From CAZOOM01 sp964460795 (GTDB lineage: Bacteria; Omnitrophota; Omnitrophia; Omnitrophales; Aquincolibacteriaceae), in contig CAYWRU010000010.1 in assembly GCA_964460795.1 (NCBI GenBank), positions 1 through 64,000 on the forward strand: 64,000 nucleotides of DNA. Reading direction: 5' to 3'. The position numbers and the translations under genes are program-made. Shown here one piece after another: positions 53,707 to 61,551 of this stretch. Within the stretch, counting starts at the first letter, position 1. Every line of letters starts with the position of its first letter. The notes under the pieces are model-generated. The model saw only the letters and a program-made list of their open reading frames with translations, ran no database searches and was not told the origin of the DNA.

Positions 53707-54423
53707 TTACTCGCTGAGCACGAGCTCATTTCCTTTTTGTTTAAGCCATCTTTCATGCGCCCGGTAATCCGGGCAAAGAAATTCCACGAGTTTCCAAAAA
53801 TGCTTGCCGTGATTTTGTTCTTTTAAATGCGCGGCCTCATGTGCGGCCACATAGGACACCACCTCGGCCGGGGCCATCATCAAACGGTAAGAGAAATTAA
53901 TGCCGCCCTGCGTACTGCAGGATCCCCATCGGCCTTTGGCAGTATTAATTTTGATAGACGGCATCTTGAGCGCGAGTTGATCGCAATATTGTTTAACAAT
54001 CGGCGGAAGATACTCCATCGCCTTTTTTTTAAACCAGCGCATTAAGAGATCCGGCGCATGTGCGCGAAATTCCGAGGCAATCCAAAATTGATCCTCCAGC
54101 TCCACACGTTTTTTCATACCTTCCCGGTAAGCAATGAAGTAAGACTGGCCTAGATATTCCAAAGTTTCGCCTTCGGCAAACGTCCGAACCTTCCGGCTTG
54201 CCATCTGCTTCATAATTCTTTCGCGCGTTTTCTCAATCCAGGAATGTTTCTCCCGGACCATGCGATCGATCCAGATCTGCGGAACTCCGAACGGCGCGCG
54301 GATAATCAATTCTGCCTTGGAATTAATCTGAAGTCCTATCGTCTTCCTGCGTGAACGGATGATGGAAAAAGGGGCCTGTCCCCTTAAGGGATGGGGGCTG
54401 GCCCCTTTTGGATTGTCAGTCAT
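53707..54423 (-). CDS. YgjP-like (M48/DUF45) zinc metallopeptidase
   Basis: This 238-aa protein has the YgjP/DUF45 pattern: an N-terminal beta domain, a central WIEKTRERIM region and the gluzincin motif HEAAHLKEQNHGKHFW, where H-E-x-x-H binds zinc. The GRWGSCSTQGGINFSYRLM block before it is characteristic. Substrates are unknown. The ATG at 54423 overlaps the upstream stop by 8 bases. Residues about 5-19 are encoded by a GGGG-rich palindromic repeat, and no later start codon exists before the conserved part. Confidence 0.88.
   Translation of the reverse strand: MTDNPKGASPHPLRGQAPFSIIRSRRKTIGLQINSKAELIIRAPFGVPQIWIDRMVREKHSWIEKTRERIMKQMASRKVRTFAEGETLEYLGQSYFIAYREGMKKRVELEDQFWIASEFRAHAPDLLMRWFKKKAMEYLPPIVKQYCDQLALKMPSIKINTAKGRWGSCSTQGGINFSYRLMMAPAEVVSYVAAHEAAHLKEQNHGKHFWKLVEFLCPDYRAHERWLKQKGNELVLSE
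54367..54409. repeat. Palindromic GGGGCC/CCTGTCCCC repeat inside a gene start
   Basis: AAAAGGGGCC (54367-54376) and GGCCCCTTTT (54400-54409) are perfect complements, with CCTGTCCCC inside. This is a variant of the repeats at 37331 and 51869. It lies in frame within the first 20 codons of the metallopeptidase gene. Confidence 0.6.
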
Positions 54424-54904
54424 TATCAAAATTCCATTCGGCTTTATTGGGAGCCATGCCCCAAGCATCTCCGAACAGGATCCATCCTTGGCGCCGGCGT
54501 CCCTGCTCATCCTGCACTGTGATCCGGTACGCATGCTGATTCTTGGACCGGAGCCAGGCCTTGGGCCCTTCCCAAAAAGCCGCGCCCTTTGAATCGATCA
54601 TCTTGTAATGATTTTCCTCAGCCCAGGCCTGGAGCTGCGCCTCCTGATACTTCCTTCCCATATTTAAAACAAAAAAAACTGCGCCTCCTGCCAAAAGGGC
54701 CATGAGCACGCCCTTGAGTGGCGCAGTCTCAATTTTTGAAATGTGTTTAAAGGCAAAATAAGCGCCGATTCCCACAGCCAAATAAATCATCTGATAACCC
54801 ATCAGAAACGATGGCGTCCGGATCACTCGCAAAATCAGAATGATTCCGACAAATCCTAGCGCAGCATACATCAATAAGTTAGTGGGGCAAATGGATAGGT
54901 TCAT
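54416..54904 (-). CDS. Small membrane protein, unknown function
   Basis: This 162-aa protein has three membrane helices (about 9-26, 35-55, 62-82) and a soluble C-terminal domain with the AYRITVQDEQGRRRQGWILFG strand pattern. No family recognised. Its stop overlaps the start of the metallopeptidase gene, so the two and hemW are translated as a coupled set. Confidence 0.65.
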   Translation of the reverse strand: MNLSICPTNLLMYAALGFVGIILILRVIRTPSFLMGYQMIYLAVGIGAYFAFKHISKIETAPLKGVLMALLAGGAVFFVLNMGRKYQEAQLQAWAEENHYKMIDSKGAAFWEGPKAWLRSKNQHAYRITVQDEQGRRRQGWILFGDAWGMAPNKAEWNFDND

Positions 54905-54956
54905 CAGATTCCTCTAAAAAATTATCGGAAAAATAAACAAATAGCTGAGAAACAGT

Positions 54957-55637
54957 TTATTTAAAGGGTGTTTTAAAATGCCTCAGCCAGGCGCAGTATT
55001 CGCACGTTGGAAGCGAAGACGGAAGTTCCGCGTTTAATAGTGCGAGCGCATCTTCAAACATTTTTTTGGCGCGTTTGGGATCTAGCGAAATCCGGATGGG
55101 CTGGATTTCAAATTCAACCTGTCCGCGTTCCTTCACTCCTTTCGGAGAAAAATAAAGAAGAAATCCATAATCCCAGGTATGCAATCCGTTGGCCTCCAGC
55201 ATCAGCGCGTAACTGTCCAGTTGATGCTGATAATATTTTACAGCGCTCTCTTCCGTTGCCGGAGACCCCTTGGTTTTATAATCAAAGGGAATATATTTTC
55301 CGGATTTGACCATCAGCTCATCCAGCGCCCCGGATAACTGGGAACCATCCGGACTTTTGTAAATAAGCCCCGTTCTCCACTCGCGCCAAAGATCGAGCTG
55401 TTTCTGATCTTCAAAAAGTTCTGCGCCGTGAAAATCCGGGATCTGAAGTTCGGGAGGCAGGGCCTTTTTCTTACGGTATGCATCAAAATAATTTTTGATC
55501 ACACGATCCATGCCGCCGGGGAGCGAAGGAAAAATTCCGCGAGGGCGTTTGATATTTTTATTTTTCTCCAGCCAGAAGCAGCGTGGGCAATCCAAGAATA
55601 AATGCAGAGCTGATGGAGATAACTTGAAAGATTTCAT
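54957..55637 (-). CDS. Cas4/RecB-like PD-(D/E)XK nuclease
   Basis: This 226-aa protein has a RecB-type nuclease core: GALDELMV (metal Asp), FDYKTKG (D-x-K) and the QHQLDSYAL motif. Cysteine pairs at both ends (C17/C20 in CPRCFW and C212/C215 in CEYCAW) could hold an iron-sulfur cluster as in Cas4 and AddB. No cas genes or CRISPR repeats are nearby, so it is likely a stand-alone repair or maintenance nuclease. The ATG at 55637 is chosen because the frame further upstream is made of an AT-rich repeat. Confidence 0.8.
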   Translation of the reverse strand: MKSFKLSPSALHLFLDCPRCFWLEKNKNIKRPRGIFPSLPGGMDRVIKNYFDAYRKKKALPPELQIPDFHGAELFEDQKQLDLWREWRTGLIYKSPDGSQLSGALDELMVKSGKYIPFDYKTKGSPATEESAVKYYQHQLDSYALMLEANGLHTWDYGFLLYFSPKGVKERGQVEFEIQPIRISLDPKRAKKMFEDALALLNAELPSSLPTCEYCAWLRHFKTPFK

Positions 55638-55650
55638 GTTATTTCGTGTT

Positions 55651-55785
55651 ATTAAATTCCAAACTCCAAGCACCAAATACCAAACAAATCCCAAAAACCA
55701 ACCGACAAATTCCAAGCGTTTGAATATTGGGATTTGGTCATTGTCAGTTGTTTGGGATTTGGATTTTGTAATTTGGGATTTTAAT
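55651..55785. repeat. 135-bp palindromic repeat with GGGATTTGG units
   Basis: The 5' half carries repeated CCAAA/CCAAATACC/AATCCCAAA units and the 3' half their complements (TTTGGGATTTGG, GGGATTTT), giving a large hairpin. It lies between the nuclease and YheT-like genes. It can be translated from the nuclease frame as a low-complexity peptide, which makes it easy to mistake for coding sequence. Confidence 0.75.
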
Positions 55786-55793
55786 CATAAGAA

Positions 55794-56834
55794 TTAGATT
55801 TTGCTTCGAAGATATTTAATCATCGTATGTTCCATCCACGGCTCCATGTGAAACAAAGAGCCGGTCACAAATCCCATGTGACCGCCGTGATAGGCCCAGA
55901 TGGTTTCGAGATACTCCGAGAGGCGCACGACATCATGCGGGAAAAATTGCCCCGGGAAAAAAGGGTCGTCTTCAGCATGAATCAGGCCTGTGGGGACGCG
56001 GATCTCGGGTAAAAAAGAAAGACAGCTGGAACGCGTCCAGTAATCTTTCGCGCTCTTAAACCCATTCAGCTTGGCCGTGACTTCTTCATCAAATTCTTTG
56101 AACGTGCTTGTAAACCAAACTTTCCAGGGATTAAATATTTTGGGAAATTTTGCGAGTTTTTGAAAGGCCTTGAATTTTAGCTGAGTCAGAAGTTTACGCG
56201 TATAAACCTCCTGATTAAAACTGCGGTCCATAAGACCGACCGAGCGCTCCAAATCATAAGTCACGGACACCGCCAGCGCCCGCTCCACTTTTTCGCGCAC
56301 GCGGGAACCCTGCTCCCCCAGCCACTTCAACATCATGTTGCCGCCAATCGAATATCCGACCACATAAATTTTGCGCGGATACTCCATCATGGAGATGGCG
56401 TTGACGACCAAATCCACATCATCGGTTTTTCCGGAATGATACGTGCCGGGCACACGATTCACCTCGCCGCTGCACCCGCGGTAATTCATGGCACACGCGC
56501 GCCATCCGATTTTTTGAAGTTCTCCGAGAAAGCTCCGGACATATTTGGAGCGGGAATGGCCTTCGAGTCCGGCGAGCACTAAAACGAGCGGCGCATCTTT
56601 TCGGCCAGGAAGAAAATCGAGATCCAGGAAATCTCCGTCAGGAGTTTCGAGACGTTTTCGCTCGTAGACAAGTTTGGGATGGGGACGAAAGAGATGGGCG
56701 TAAATAGTTTGAGCGTGGGCACCGGAACACCACCACGCTGGCTGAAAGCTGACTTCAACCAGGCGCGGTGAATACCGTTTAATTCCCGAAGACGCTGAAG
56801 GCTCAGCGCTTAAGCGATGGTCACGTCCTTGCAA
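55794..56834 (-). CDS. YheT-like alpha/beta hydrolase
   Basis: This protein of about 346 aa is in the YheT/UPF0017 family of alpha/beta hydrolases. The early HAQTIYAHLFRP motif, the oxyanion LAGLEGHSRSKY, the nucleophile GYSIGGNMM, the acid EDDPFF and the histidine HGGHMGFV are all present. Family members are esterases of unclear natural substrate. The start is uncertain: the frame opens at a TTG inside the end of the aldolase gene, and the conserved part begins about 27 codons later without a good ATG or GTG. Confidence 0.85.
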   Translation of the reverse strand: MQGRDHRLSAEPSASSGIKRYSPRLVEVSFQPAWWCSGAHAQTIYAHLFRPHPKLVYERKRLETPDGDFLDLDFLPGRKDAPLVLVLAGLEGHSRSKYVRSFLGELQKIGWRACAMNYRGCSGEVNRVPGTYHSGKTDDVDLVVNAISMMEYPRKIYVVGYSIGGNMMLKWLGEQGSRVREKVERALAVSVTYDLERSVGLMDRSFNQEVYTRKLLTQLKFKAFQKLAKFPKIFNPWKVWFTSTFKEFDEEVTAKLNGFKSAKDYWTRSSCLSFLPEIRVPTGLIHAEDDPFFPGQFFPHDVVRLSEYLETIWAYHGGHMGFVTGSLFHMEPWMEHTMIKYLRSKI

Positions 56835-57898
56835 AGGTACACGTCCTGAATGAGATTAAGGAGCTTTACTCCTTCGGCAAGAGGGCGCTGAAAAGCCTTA
56901 CGTCCGCTGATCAAGCCCATGCCTCCGGCACGCTTATTGATAACGGCCGTTTCAACCGCTTCTTCATAATCCTTTTTCCCGGATGCGCCGCCGGAATTGA
57001 TAAGCCCCTGCCGGCCCATGTAATTATTGATCACCTGGTAGCGGCAAAGATCGATCGGATGATCGCTCGCAAGTTCAGAGTACATCCGTTCATCATATTT
57101 TCCGTAATTCTTTTTCTCTCCGCCCACCGCTTCATAGCCGCGGTTATTGGTCGGAAGTTTTTGTTTAATGATGTCGGCTTGAATCGTGACCCCCAAATGA
57201 TTTGCCTGACCGGTCAAATCCGCAGCGGTATGATAATCCACACCGTTCACTTTGAAACCGTTGCTGCGTGTGTAGCACCAGAGAATTGTAGCCAGACCAA
57301 GCTCATGCGCCTGCTGGAAGGCATGCGAGATTTCAACAATCTGGCGCGTACTTTCCGGAGATCCGAAATAAATCGTGGCTCCAACTGCGGCGCATCCCAT
57401 GTCCCAGGCCTGTTTGACCGAAGCGAAAAGAACCTGGTCAAAACGGTTCGGCGCTGTCAAAAGTTCATTGTGATTAAGTTTCAAAATAAAAGGAATCTTG
57501 GGAGCATACTTGCGGGACACAGATCCGAGAACGCCAAGCGTAGAAGCTACGGCATTGCACCCGCCTTCGATGGCGAGTTTGATAATATTTTCCGAATCAA
57601 AGTAATCCGGATTCTTGGCAAAAGAAGCTCCGGCAGAATGTTCAATGCCTTGGTCCACCGGCAAAATGGAAAGATATCCGGTTCCGGCAAGGCGTCCTGT
57701 TTGAAACATCCACTCGAGATTTTTAAGCACATTGACGTTGCGGTCCGTGGAAGTAAAAATGCGCTCCACCCAATCGGAACCCGGAAGGTGAATCTTTTCC
57801 TTGCTGACCTTTGCTTTGTAGGAAAGCAGGTCATTGGCTTTTGAGCCAAGCAGTTCTGAGATTTGATCAATGCGCGCAGATGCAGTTGCCGTTGCCAT
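56810..57898 (-). CDS. fbaB: Class I fructose-bisphosphate aldolase, FbaB/DhnA type
   Basis: This 362-aa aldolase cleaves fructose 1,6-bisphosphate through a Schiff base. The VDQGIEHSAGASF segment, LKLNHNELL, and the IQADIIKQKLP strand with the candidate lysine match E. coli FbaB in order and length. GLINSGGASGKKDYEE and MGLISGRKAFQRP form the phosphate site. AGGAG lies 6 bases before the ATG. A promoter (57959-57987) precedes it, and the YheT-like gene overlaps its end. It implies glycolysis or gluconeogenesis. Confidence 0.95.
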   Translation of the reverse strand: MATATASARIDQISELLGSKANDLLSYKAKVSKEKIHLPGSDWVERIFTSTDRNVNVLKNLEWMFQTGRLAGTGYLSILPVDQGIEHSAGASFAKNPDYFDSENIIKLAIEGGCNAVASTLGVLGSVSRKYAPKIPFILKLNHNELLTAPNRFDQVLFASVKQAWDMGCAAVGATIYFGSPESTRQIVEISHAFQQAHELGLATILWCYTRSNGFKVNGVDYHTAADLTGQANHLGVTIQADIIKQKLPTNNRGYEAVGGEKKNYGKYDERMYSELASDHPIDLCRYQVINNYMGRQGLINSGGASGKKDYEEAVETAVINKRAGGMGLISGRKAFQRPLAEGVKLLNLIQDVYLCKDVTIA

Positions 57899-57958
57899 GA
57901 GAGTCTCCTCTTTAATGAATAGAATTTGGGGTCATCGAATTAAAAAATTGAGGAGTTT

Positions 57959-57987
57959 ATTGTATCCAGGTTAGCATCAAATAGCAA
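57959..57987 (-). promoter_or_regulatory. Promoter (TTGCTA-17-TACAAT) of the aldolase gene
   Basis: TTGCTA (57982-57987) and TACAAT (57959-57964) are 17 bases apart on the minus strand. The start codon follows about 60 bases downstream. Confidence 0.6.
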
Positions 57988-58034
57988 TTAATCTCTTTTT
58001 TAAAGTTTTTAATGAAGCGGATTTTCTCTCTACA

Positions 58035-58763
58035 TTAAAGAAGCTGGTGCTCCCTGAAGCTAAAGTACTGATTATCCCCGATAATAATATGATCCAAGAG
58101 GCGAATTCCAACCGACAGACACGCTCCTTGAATTTTTCCGGTCATGGCCCTGTCTTCCATACTGGGTTCCGTGCGCCCAGACGGATGATTATGGACCAGC
58201 ATAATTGCCGAGGCATGACGGTCGAGCGCTTCTTTAATAATCTCACGAATATGAACTACGGTCTGATCCACGGTTCCCCGGAAAAGTGACTCTTCACTCA
58301 AAATGCGGTGACCTTTATCCAAGAAAAGCACTTTAAACGCCTCTCGATTTAAATCGCGCATGGAGGCATATAAAAATTGAATCACAGATTCCGGGTCACG
58401 CACCACAGATTTACCAAGCACTTCCTCGCGAAGCCGGCGAATGGAAAGTTCCGGAACCGCAAGAAGAGCCGCAATTTTGGCTGGACCCAGTCCTAATATT
58501 TTTCCGAGCTCCACCGAAGAAGATGAAAAAAGTCCGCGCAGTCCTCCGCGTACACTGAGCAAATCACGCGCTAGTCTGACAGCGTCGCATCCTCGAGTTC
58601 CATTTCGTAACAGAATCGCTAAGAGCTCTGCATCGGTAAGCGACTCTGCGCCCTGTCTTAATATTTTTTCCCGCGGCCGCTCCCCTTCCGGCCAACACCG
58701 GACTGACATCCCTTCTTGAGCAGTGCGGCTTTCTCCCTGTTCATGAACATTTTGTTGTGTCAT
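58035..58763 (-). CDS. radC: RadC family JAMM/UPF0758 protein
   Basis: This 242-aa protein has the RadC architecture: an N-terminal ERPREKIL region, a helix-hairpin-helix (LGLGPAKIAALLA) and a C-terminal JAMM domain. The metal motif is VHNHPSGRTEPSMED. The function of RadC is not settled; it is no longer thought to be a core recombination protein, and mobile-element versions act in anti-restriction or conjugation. The ATG overlaps the upstream ORF6N stop by 4 bases (ATGA). A later ATG at residue 19 is also possible. Confidence 0.92.
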   Translation of the reverse strand: MTQQNVHEQGESRTAQEGMSVRCWPEGERPREKILRQGAESLTDAELLAILLRNGTRGCDAVRLARDLLSVRGGLRGLFSSSSVELGKILGLGPAKIAALLAVPELSIRRLREEVLGKSVVRDPESVIQFLYASMRDLNREAFKVLFLDKGHRILSEESLFRGTVDQTVVHIREIIKEALDRHASAIMLVHNHPSGRTEPSMEDRAMTGKIQGACLSVGIRLLDHIIIGDNQYFSFREHQLL

Positions 58764-59299
58764 TTGGCAAATCCCTTCAAATGGGCATGAAATCCCATCT
58801 GTTTTTGAGGACCAGCCTTTTCATGGACCTGCATCAAGGTGCGAAGCGTTTTAAAAATGACATTAATTTCTGCGCTATGAGCCCCAACTTTTTTCTGCAA
58901 TCTCTGAATCTGCATAAGCAATTCTTTATAAATAGAAAATTCATTTTTAAAATGCACGAATACTTTTATAACCACCAAACTCACTTGAATGGCGCGAGAG
59001 GTGTTCAAAACACTCGCGAGCATCACAGCCCCATGTTCCGTAAAGGCGTTCGGACGAACATGCGAATACTTGAGGTGGTGAAGGTGGTCACAAATTGTGA
59101 CCACCTCCTGAGTCTCCTTTTTTGTCAGTCGAAACATAAAGTTATCCGGAAATCGCTTTCGGTTTCTTTTGACTGCCTGGTTGAGCGCTTTCGTGGAGAC
59201 CCCATAAAGACACGCCAAATCCGTATCCAGCATCACTCGTTCACCCCGAATGATGAAAATTTTTCTCTCGATATTTTTTTGAATTGCATTTTGCGACAT
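58760..59299 (-). CDS. ORF6N-domain DNA-binding-like protein
   Basis: This 179-aa protein has the ORF6N/KilA-N-like N-terminal domain (about 10-90): LDTDLACLYGVSTKALNQAV, RKRFPDNFMFRLTKKE and FTEHGAVMLASVL. The C-terminal half is helical. ORF6N domains are common in phage and mobile-element regulators. The ATG at 59299 has GGAG 6 bases upstream. It is translationally coupled to radC, so this pair is probably a small accessory module. The upstream 120 bases are very AT-rich. Confidence 0.85.
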   Translation of the reverse strand: MSQNAIQKNIERKIFIIRGERVMLDTDLACLYGVSTKALNQAVKRNRKRFPDNFMFRLTKKETQEVVTICDHLHHLKYSHVRPNAFTEHGAVMLASVLNTSRAIQVSLVVIKVFVHFKNEFSIYKELLMQIQRLQKKVGAHSAEINVIFKTLRTLMQVHEKAGPQKQMGFHAHLKGFAK

Positions 59300-59422
59300 C
59301 AAAAACTCCGTAGCCGATTGCTATGAGGGAAGGCAGATCAGGCGGCTTGAGGATAAAGATTATTGACTATATAACATATTATATTTGACTTATAAACAAT
59401 TATTTTTAATCAATAGTCATGC

Positions 59423-59428
59423 TATGAT
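59423..59428 (+). promoter_or_regulatory. Extended -10 (TGCTATGAT) of the GT2-radical SAM gene
   Basis: TATGAT with a TGn extension ends 8 bases before the ATG at 59437. No ribosome binding site is present, suggesting a leaderless transcript. Confidence 0.5.
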
Positions 59429-59436
59429 GGGGCTCC

Positions 59437-61551
59437 ATGAATTCGCTCAGCGTCATCATCCCAACCCATAATCGCGCCTCGCTCCTGCCGAGGGCCATCC
59501 AATCGGTTCTCATCCAGCAGGATGTTCCAATCGAATGCTGGATCATTGATGACGGCTCAACGGATCACACACGGGAATTGATTGAAAAAGAATTTCCTAA
59601 CGTTCGGTATGTTTATCAAAATAATGCCGGCGTTTCAGCGGCAAGAAATCACGGACTCAAACTCGCCCAAAGTCCTTGGATTGCATTTTTAGATTCGGAC
59701 GATGAGTGGCTTCCCGGAAAACTAAAAGCACAGATCGATTTTTTTCAGAAAAACCCTGATTACAAGATCTGTCAGACCGAAGAAATCTGGATTCGAAATG
59801 GGAGGCGCGTGAATCCGATGAAGAAGCACCAGAAGTTCGGCGGCTGGATTTTTGAAAAATGCCTTCCCCTTTGCGCTATCAGTCCATCCGCTGTGATGAT
59901 TCATCGCGATATTTTTAATTCAGTAGGAACTTTCGATGAATCATACGCGGCTTGCGAAGACTATGAGCTGTGGCTAAGAATTGCCTCTCAATATCCGGTG
60001 GGACTGATTGAAACTCCTTATATTCAAAAATATGGTGGACACGCAGATCAGCTCTCGCATCAATTTCCGATCATGGATCAATTTCGGATCCGCGCCCTCG
60101 TCAAAATACTCTCTTCAGGAAAACTGAGCCCTGAACAAACCGCTCAGGCAAAGAGAACGCTTGAAGCAAAAATGAAAATCGTCCACCAAGGTGCGGTAAA
60201 ACGAGAACGCGCCCATGAAATTCAAGATCTCCTTTTTCTTGCCGCTCCCTTTATCAACCAAGCGGCCGTTGAAAAAAGATTTACGCCTGAGGATTTTCCT
60301 CTTTTTAGTTCGCTTCGCGAAGAAGACCGCAATTTTCTTTCGAGTTTATGGAGCCAGCTTCCATTCACCTTTCAGGAATTTCGGGAACTCACTGTCATGG
60401 CACGGGATTTTGAAATGGGACGCGAGGCCGCATTAAAATCCTTGTGGGAGAAAGCTTCGGCAGAATGCCCTCTGCATCTTGAGGCCCTTGATCGTAAAAA
60501 TCGTATTCTGGAAGCAATCAAAAAGCAAACAACTGCATGGCGCCAAAAAGCTCCTCAGTATCATTCGGCACCGAAAAAACCTGTGCGCGAACCCTTAAAG
60601 GTTCAGATACAACGTTCGGATAAAAAGATCCATGGCGATTGTCCGGTGGCCTCCAAAGAAACAGTCTGCTGCAATCTCAAAACCATTGATGCCGTGGAAA
60701 ACTGTGCATTTGGATGCAGCTACTGCACAATCCAGACTTTTTATGGCGCTGAAGCCGTCTTTGATCAGGACCTGAAAAAGAAACTCTCAGAAATCTCCCT
60801 GGATCCGAATCGATTCTATCATTATGGAACCGGACAATCTTCCGATTCCTTGATTTGGGGAAATAAAAATGGAAATTTGGATGCGCTTTGTGAATTTGCA
60901 GCCGCACATCCCAATATCTTATTGGAATTCAAAACAAAATCAGATAACGTTGCTTACTTTTTAGAAAATCAACTACCCCCGAACATTGTTCTCAGCTGGA
61001 GCTTGAATCCTCAGACTATCATTGAGCAGGAAGAACATTTTACGGCATCGCTGGACCGACGCCTCAAGGCCGCCCGATCCGTAGCCGACCGCGGCATCAA
61101 AGTTTCTTTCCACTTTCATCCTATTATTTACTATGAAAAGTGGGCGGAAGATTATCCGGAAGTAGCGGCGCACTTACAAACCATGTTCAAGCCAGAAGAA
61201 ATTCTTTTTATTTCTCTGGGCTCCGTAACTTTCATCAAACCCGTGATGCAGCAAATCCGCAAACGCGGAGAACCTACAAAAATTCTACAGATGGAATTCG
61301 TCAAGGCTCCGCACAACAAATGGACCTATCCAGAAGCTTTAAAGATCGAAATGTTCCAAACACAATATCAGGCGCTTTCAGGCTGGCACGGAAAAATATT
61401 CTTTTATCTTTGCATGGAAGAGGCAAAATTTTGGGACGCTGTTTTCGGCGAGCACTATGCTACGAACGAACTGTTTGAATCGGAGATGCTTAGAAACTGC
61501 TTTGAGAAAATCAGCGGCAAAGAAAAACTTATGAACCTGAGCGGAAAATGA
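59437..61551 (+). CDS. GT2 glycosyltransferase fused to a spore-photoproduct-lyase-like radical SAM domain
   Basis: This 704-aa protein has an N-terminal GT-A fold (1-230): SVIIPTHNRASLLPRAIQSV, IDDGSTDHT, the D86-S-D88 metal motif in AFLDSDDEW, and CEDYELWLRI. A helical linker (about 235-385) leads to a radical SAM domain of the spore photoproduct lyase family. Its cluster cysteines are C423, C427 and C430 in NCAFGCSYCTIQ, and it carries the family blocks YGTGQSSDSL, EFKTKSDNV, LSWSLNPQ and FHFHPIIYY. No frameshift or gap lies at the junction. I know of no characterised protein with this arrangement. A repair role is unlikely to need a sugar transferase; a glycosylated or cross-linked product is a speculation. 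Confidence 0.87.
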   Translation: MNSLSVIIPTHNRASLLPRAIQSVLIQQDVPIECWIIDDGSTDHTRELIEKEFPNVRYVYQNNAGVSAARNHGLKLAQSPWIAFLDSDDEWLPGKLKAQIDFFQKNPDYKICQTEEIWIRNGRRVNPMKKHQKFGGWIFEKCLPLCAISPSAVMIHRDIFNSVGTFDESYAACEDYELWLRIASQYPVGLIETPYIQKYGGHADQLSHQFPIMDQFRIRALVKILSSGKLSPEQTAQAKRTLEAKMKIVHQGAVKRERAHEIQDLLFLAAPFINQAAVEKRFTPEDFPLFSSLREEDRNFLSSLWSQLPFTFQEFRELTVMARDFEMGREAALKSLWEKASAECPLHLEALDRKNRILEAIKKQTTAWRQKAPQYHSAPKKPVREPLKVQIQRSDKKIHGDCPVASKETVCCNLKTIDAVENCAFGCSYCTIQTFYGAEAVFDQDLKKKLSEISLDPNRFYHYGTGQSSDSLIWGNKNGNLDALCEFAAAHPNILLEFKTKSDNVAYFLENQLPPNIVLSWSLNPQTIIEQEEHFTASLDRRLKAARSVADRGIKVSFHFHPIIYYEKWAEDYPEVAAHLQTMFKPEEILFISLGSVTFIKPVMQQIRKRGEPTKILQMEFVKAPHNKWTYPEALKIEMFQTQYQALSGWHGKIFFYLCMEEAKFWDAVFGEHYATNELFESEMLRNCFEKISGKEKLMNLSGK

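Noticed and set aside
54957..55637. CRISPR-associated Cas4
   Set aside because: No repeats, Cas1 or Cas2 anywhere in the window; only the fold is similar.
57059..57844. 261-codon plus-strand frame opposite fbaB
   Set aside because: Shadow of the aldolase gene; no family features.
58757..59326. 189-codon plus-strand frame opposite the ORF6N gene
   Set aside because: It is the antisense shadow of a recognisable protein, with no domain or ribosome site of its own.
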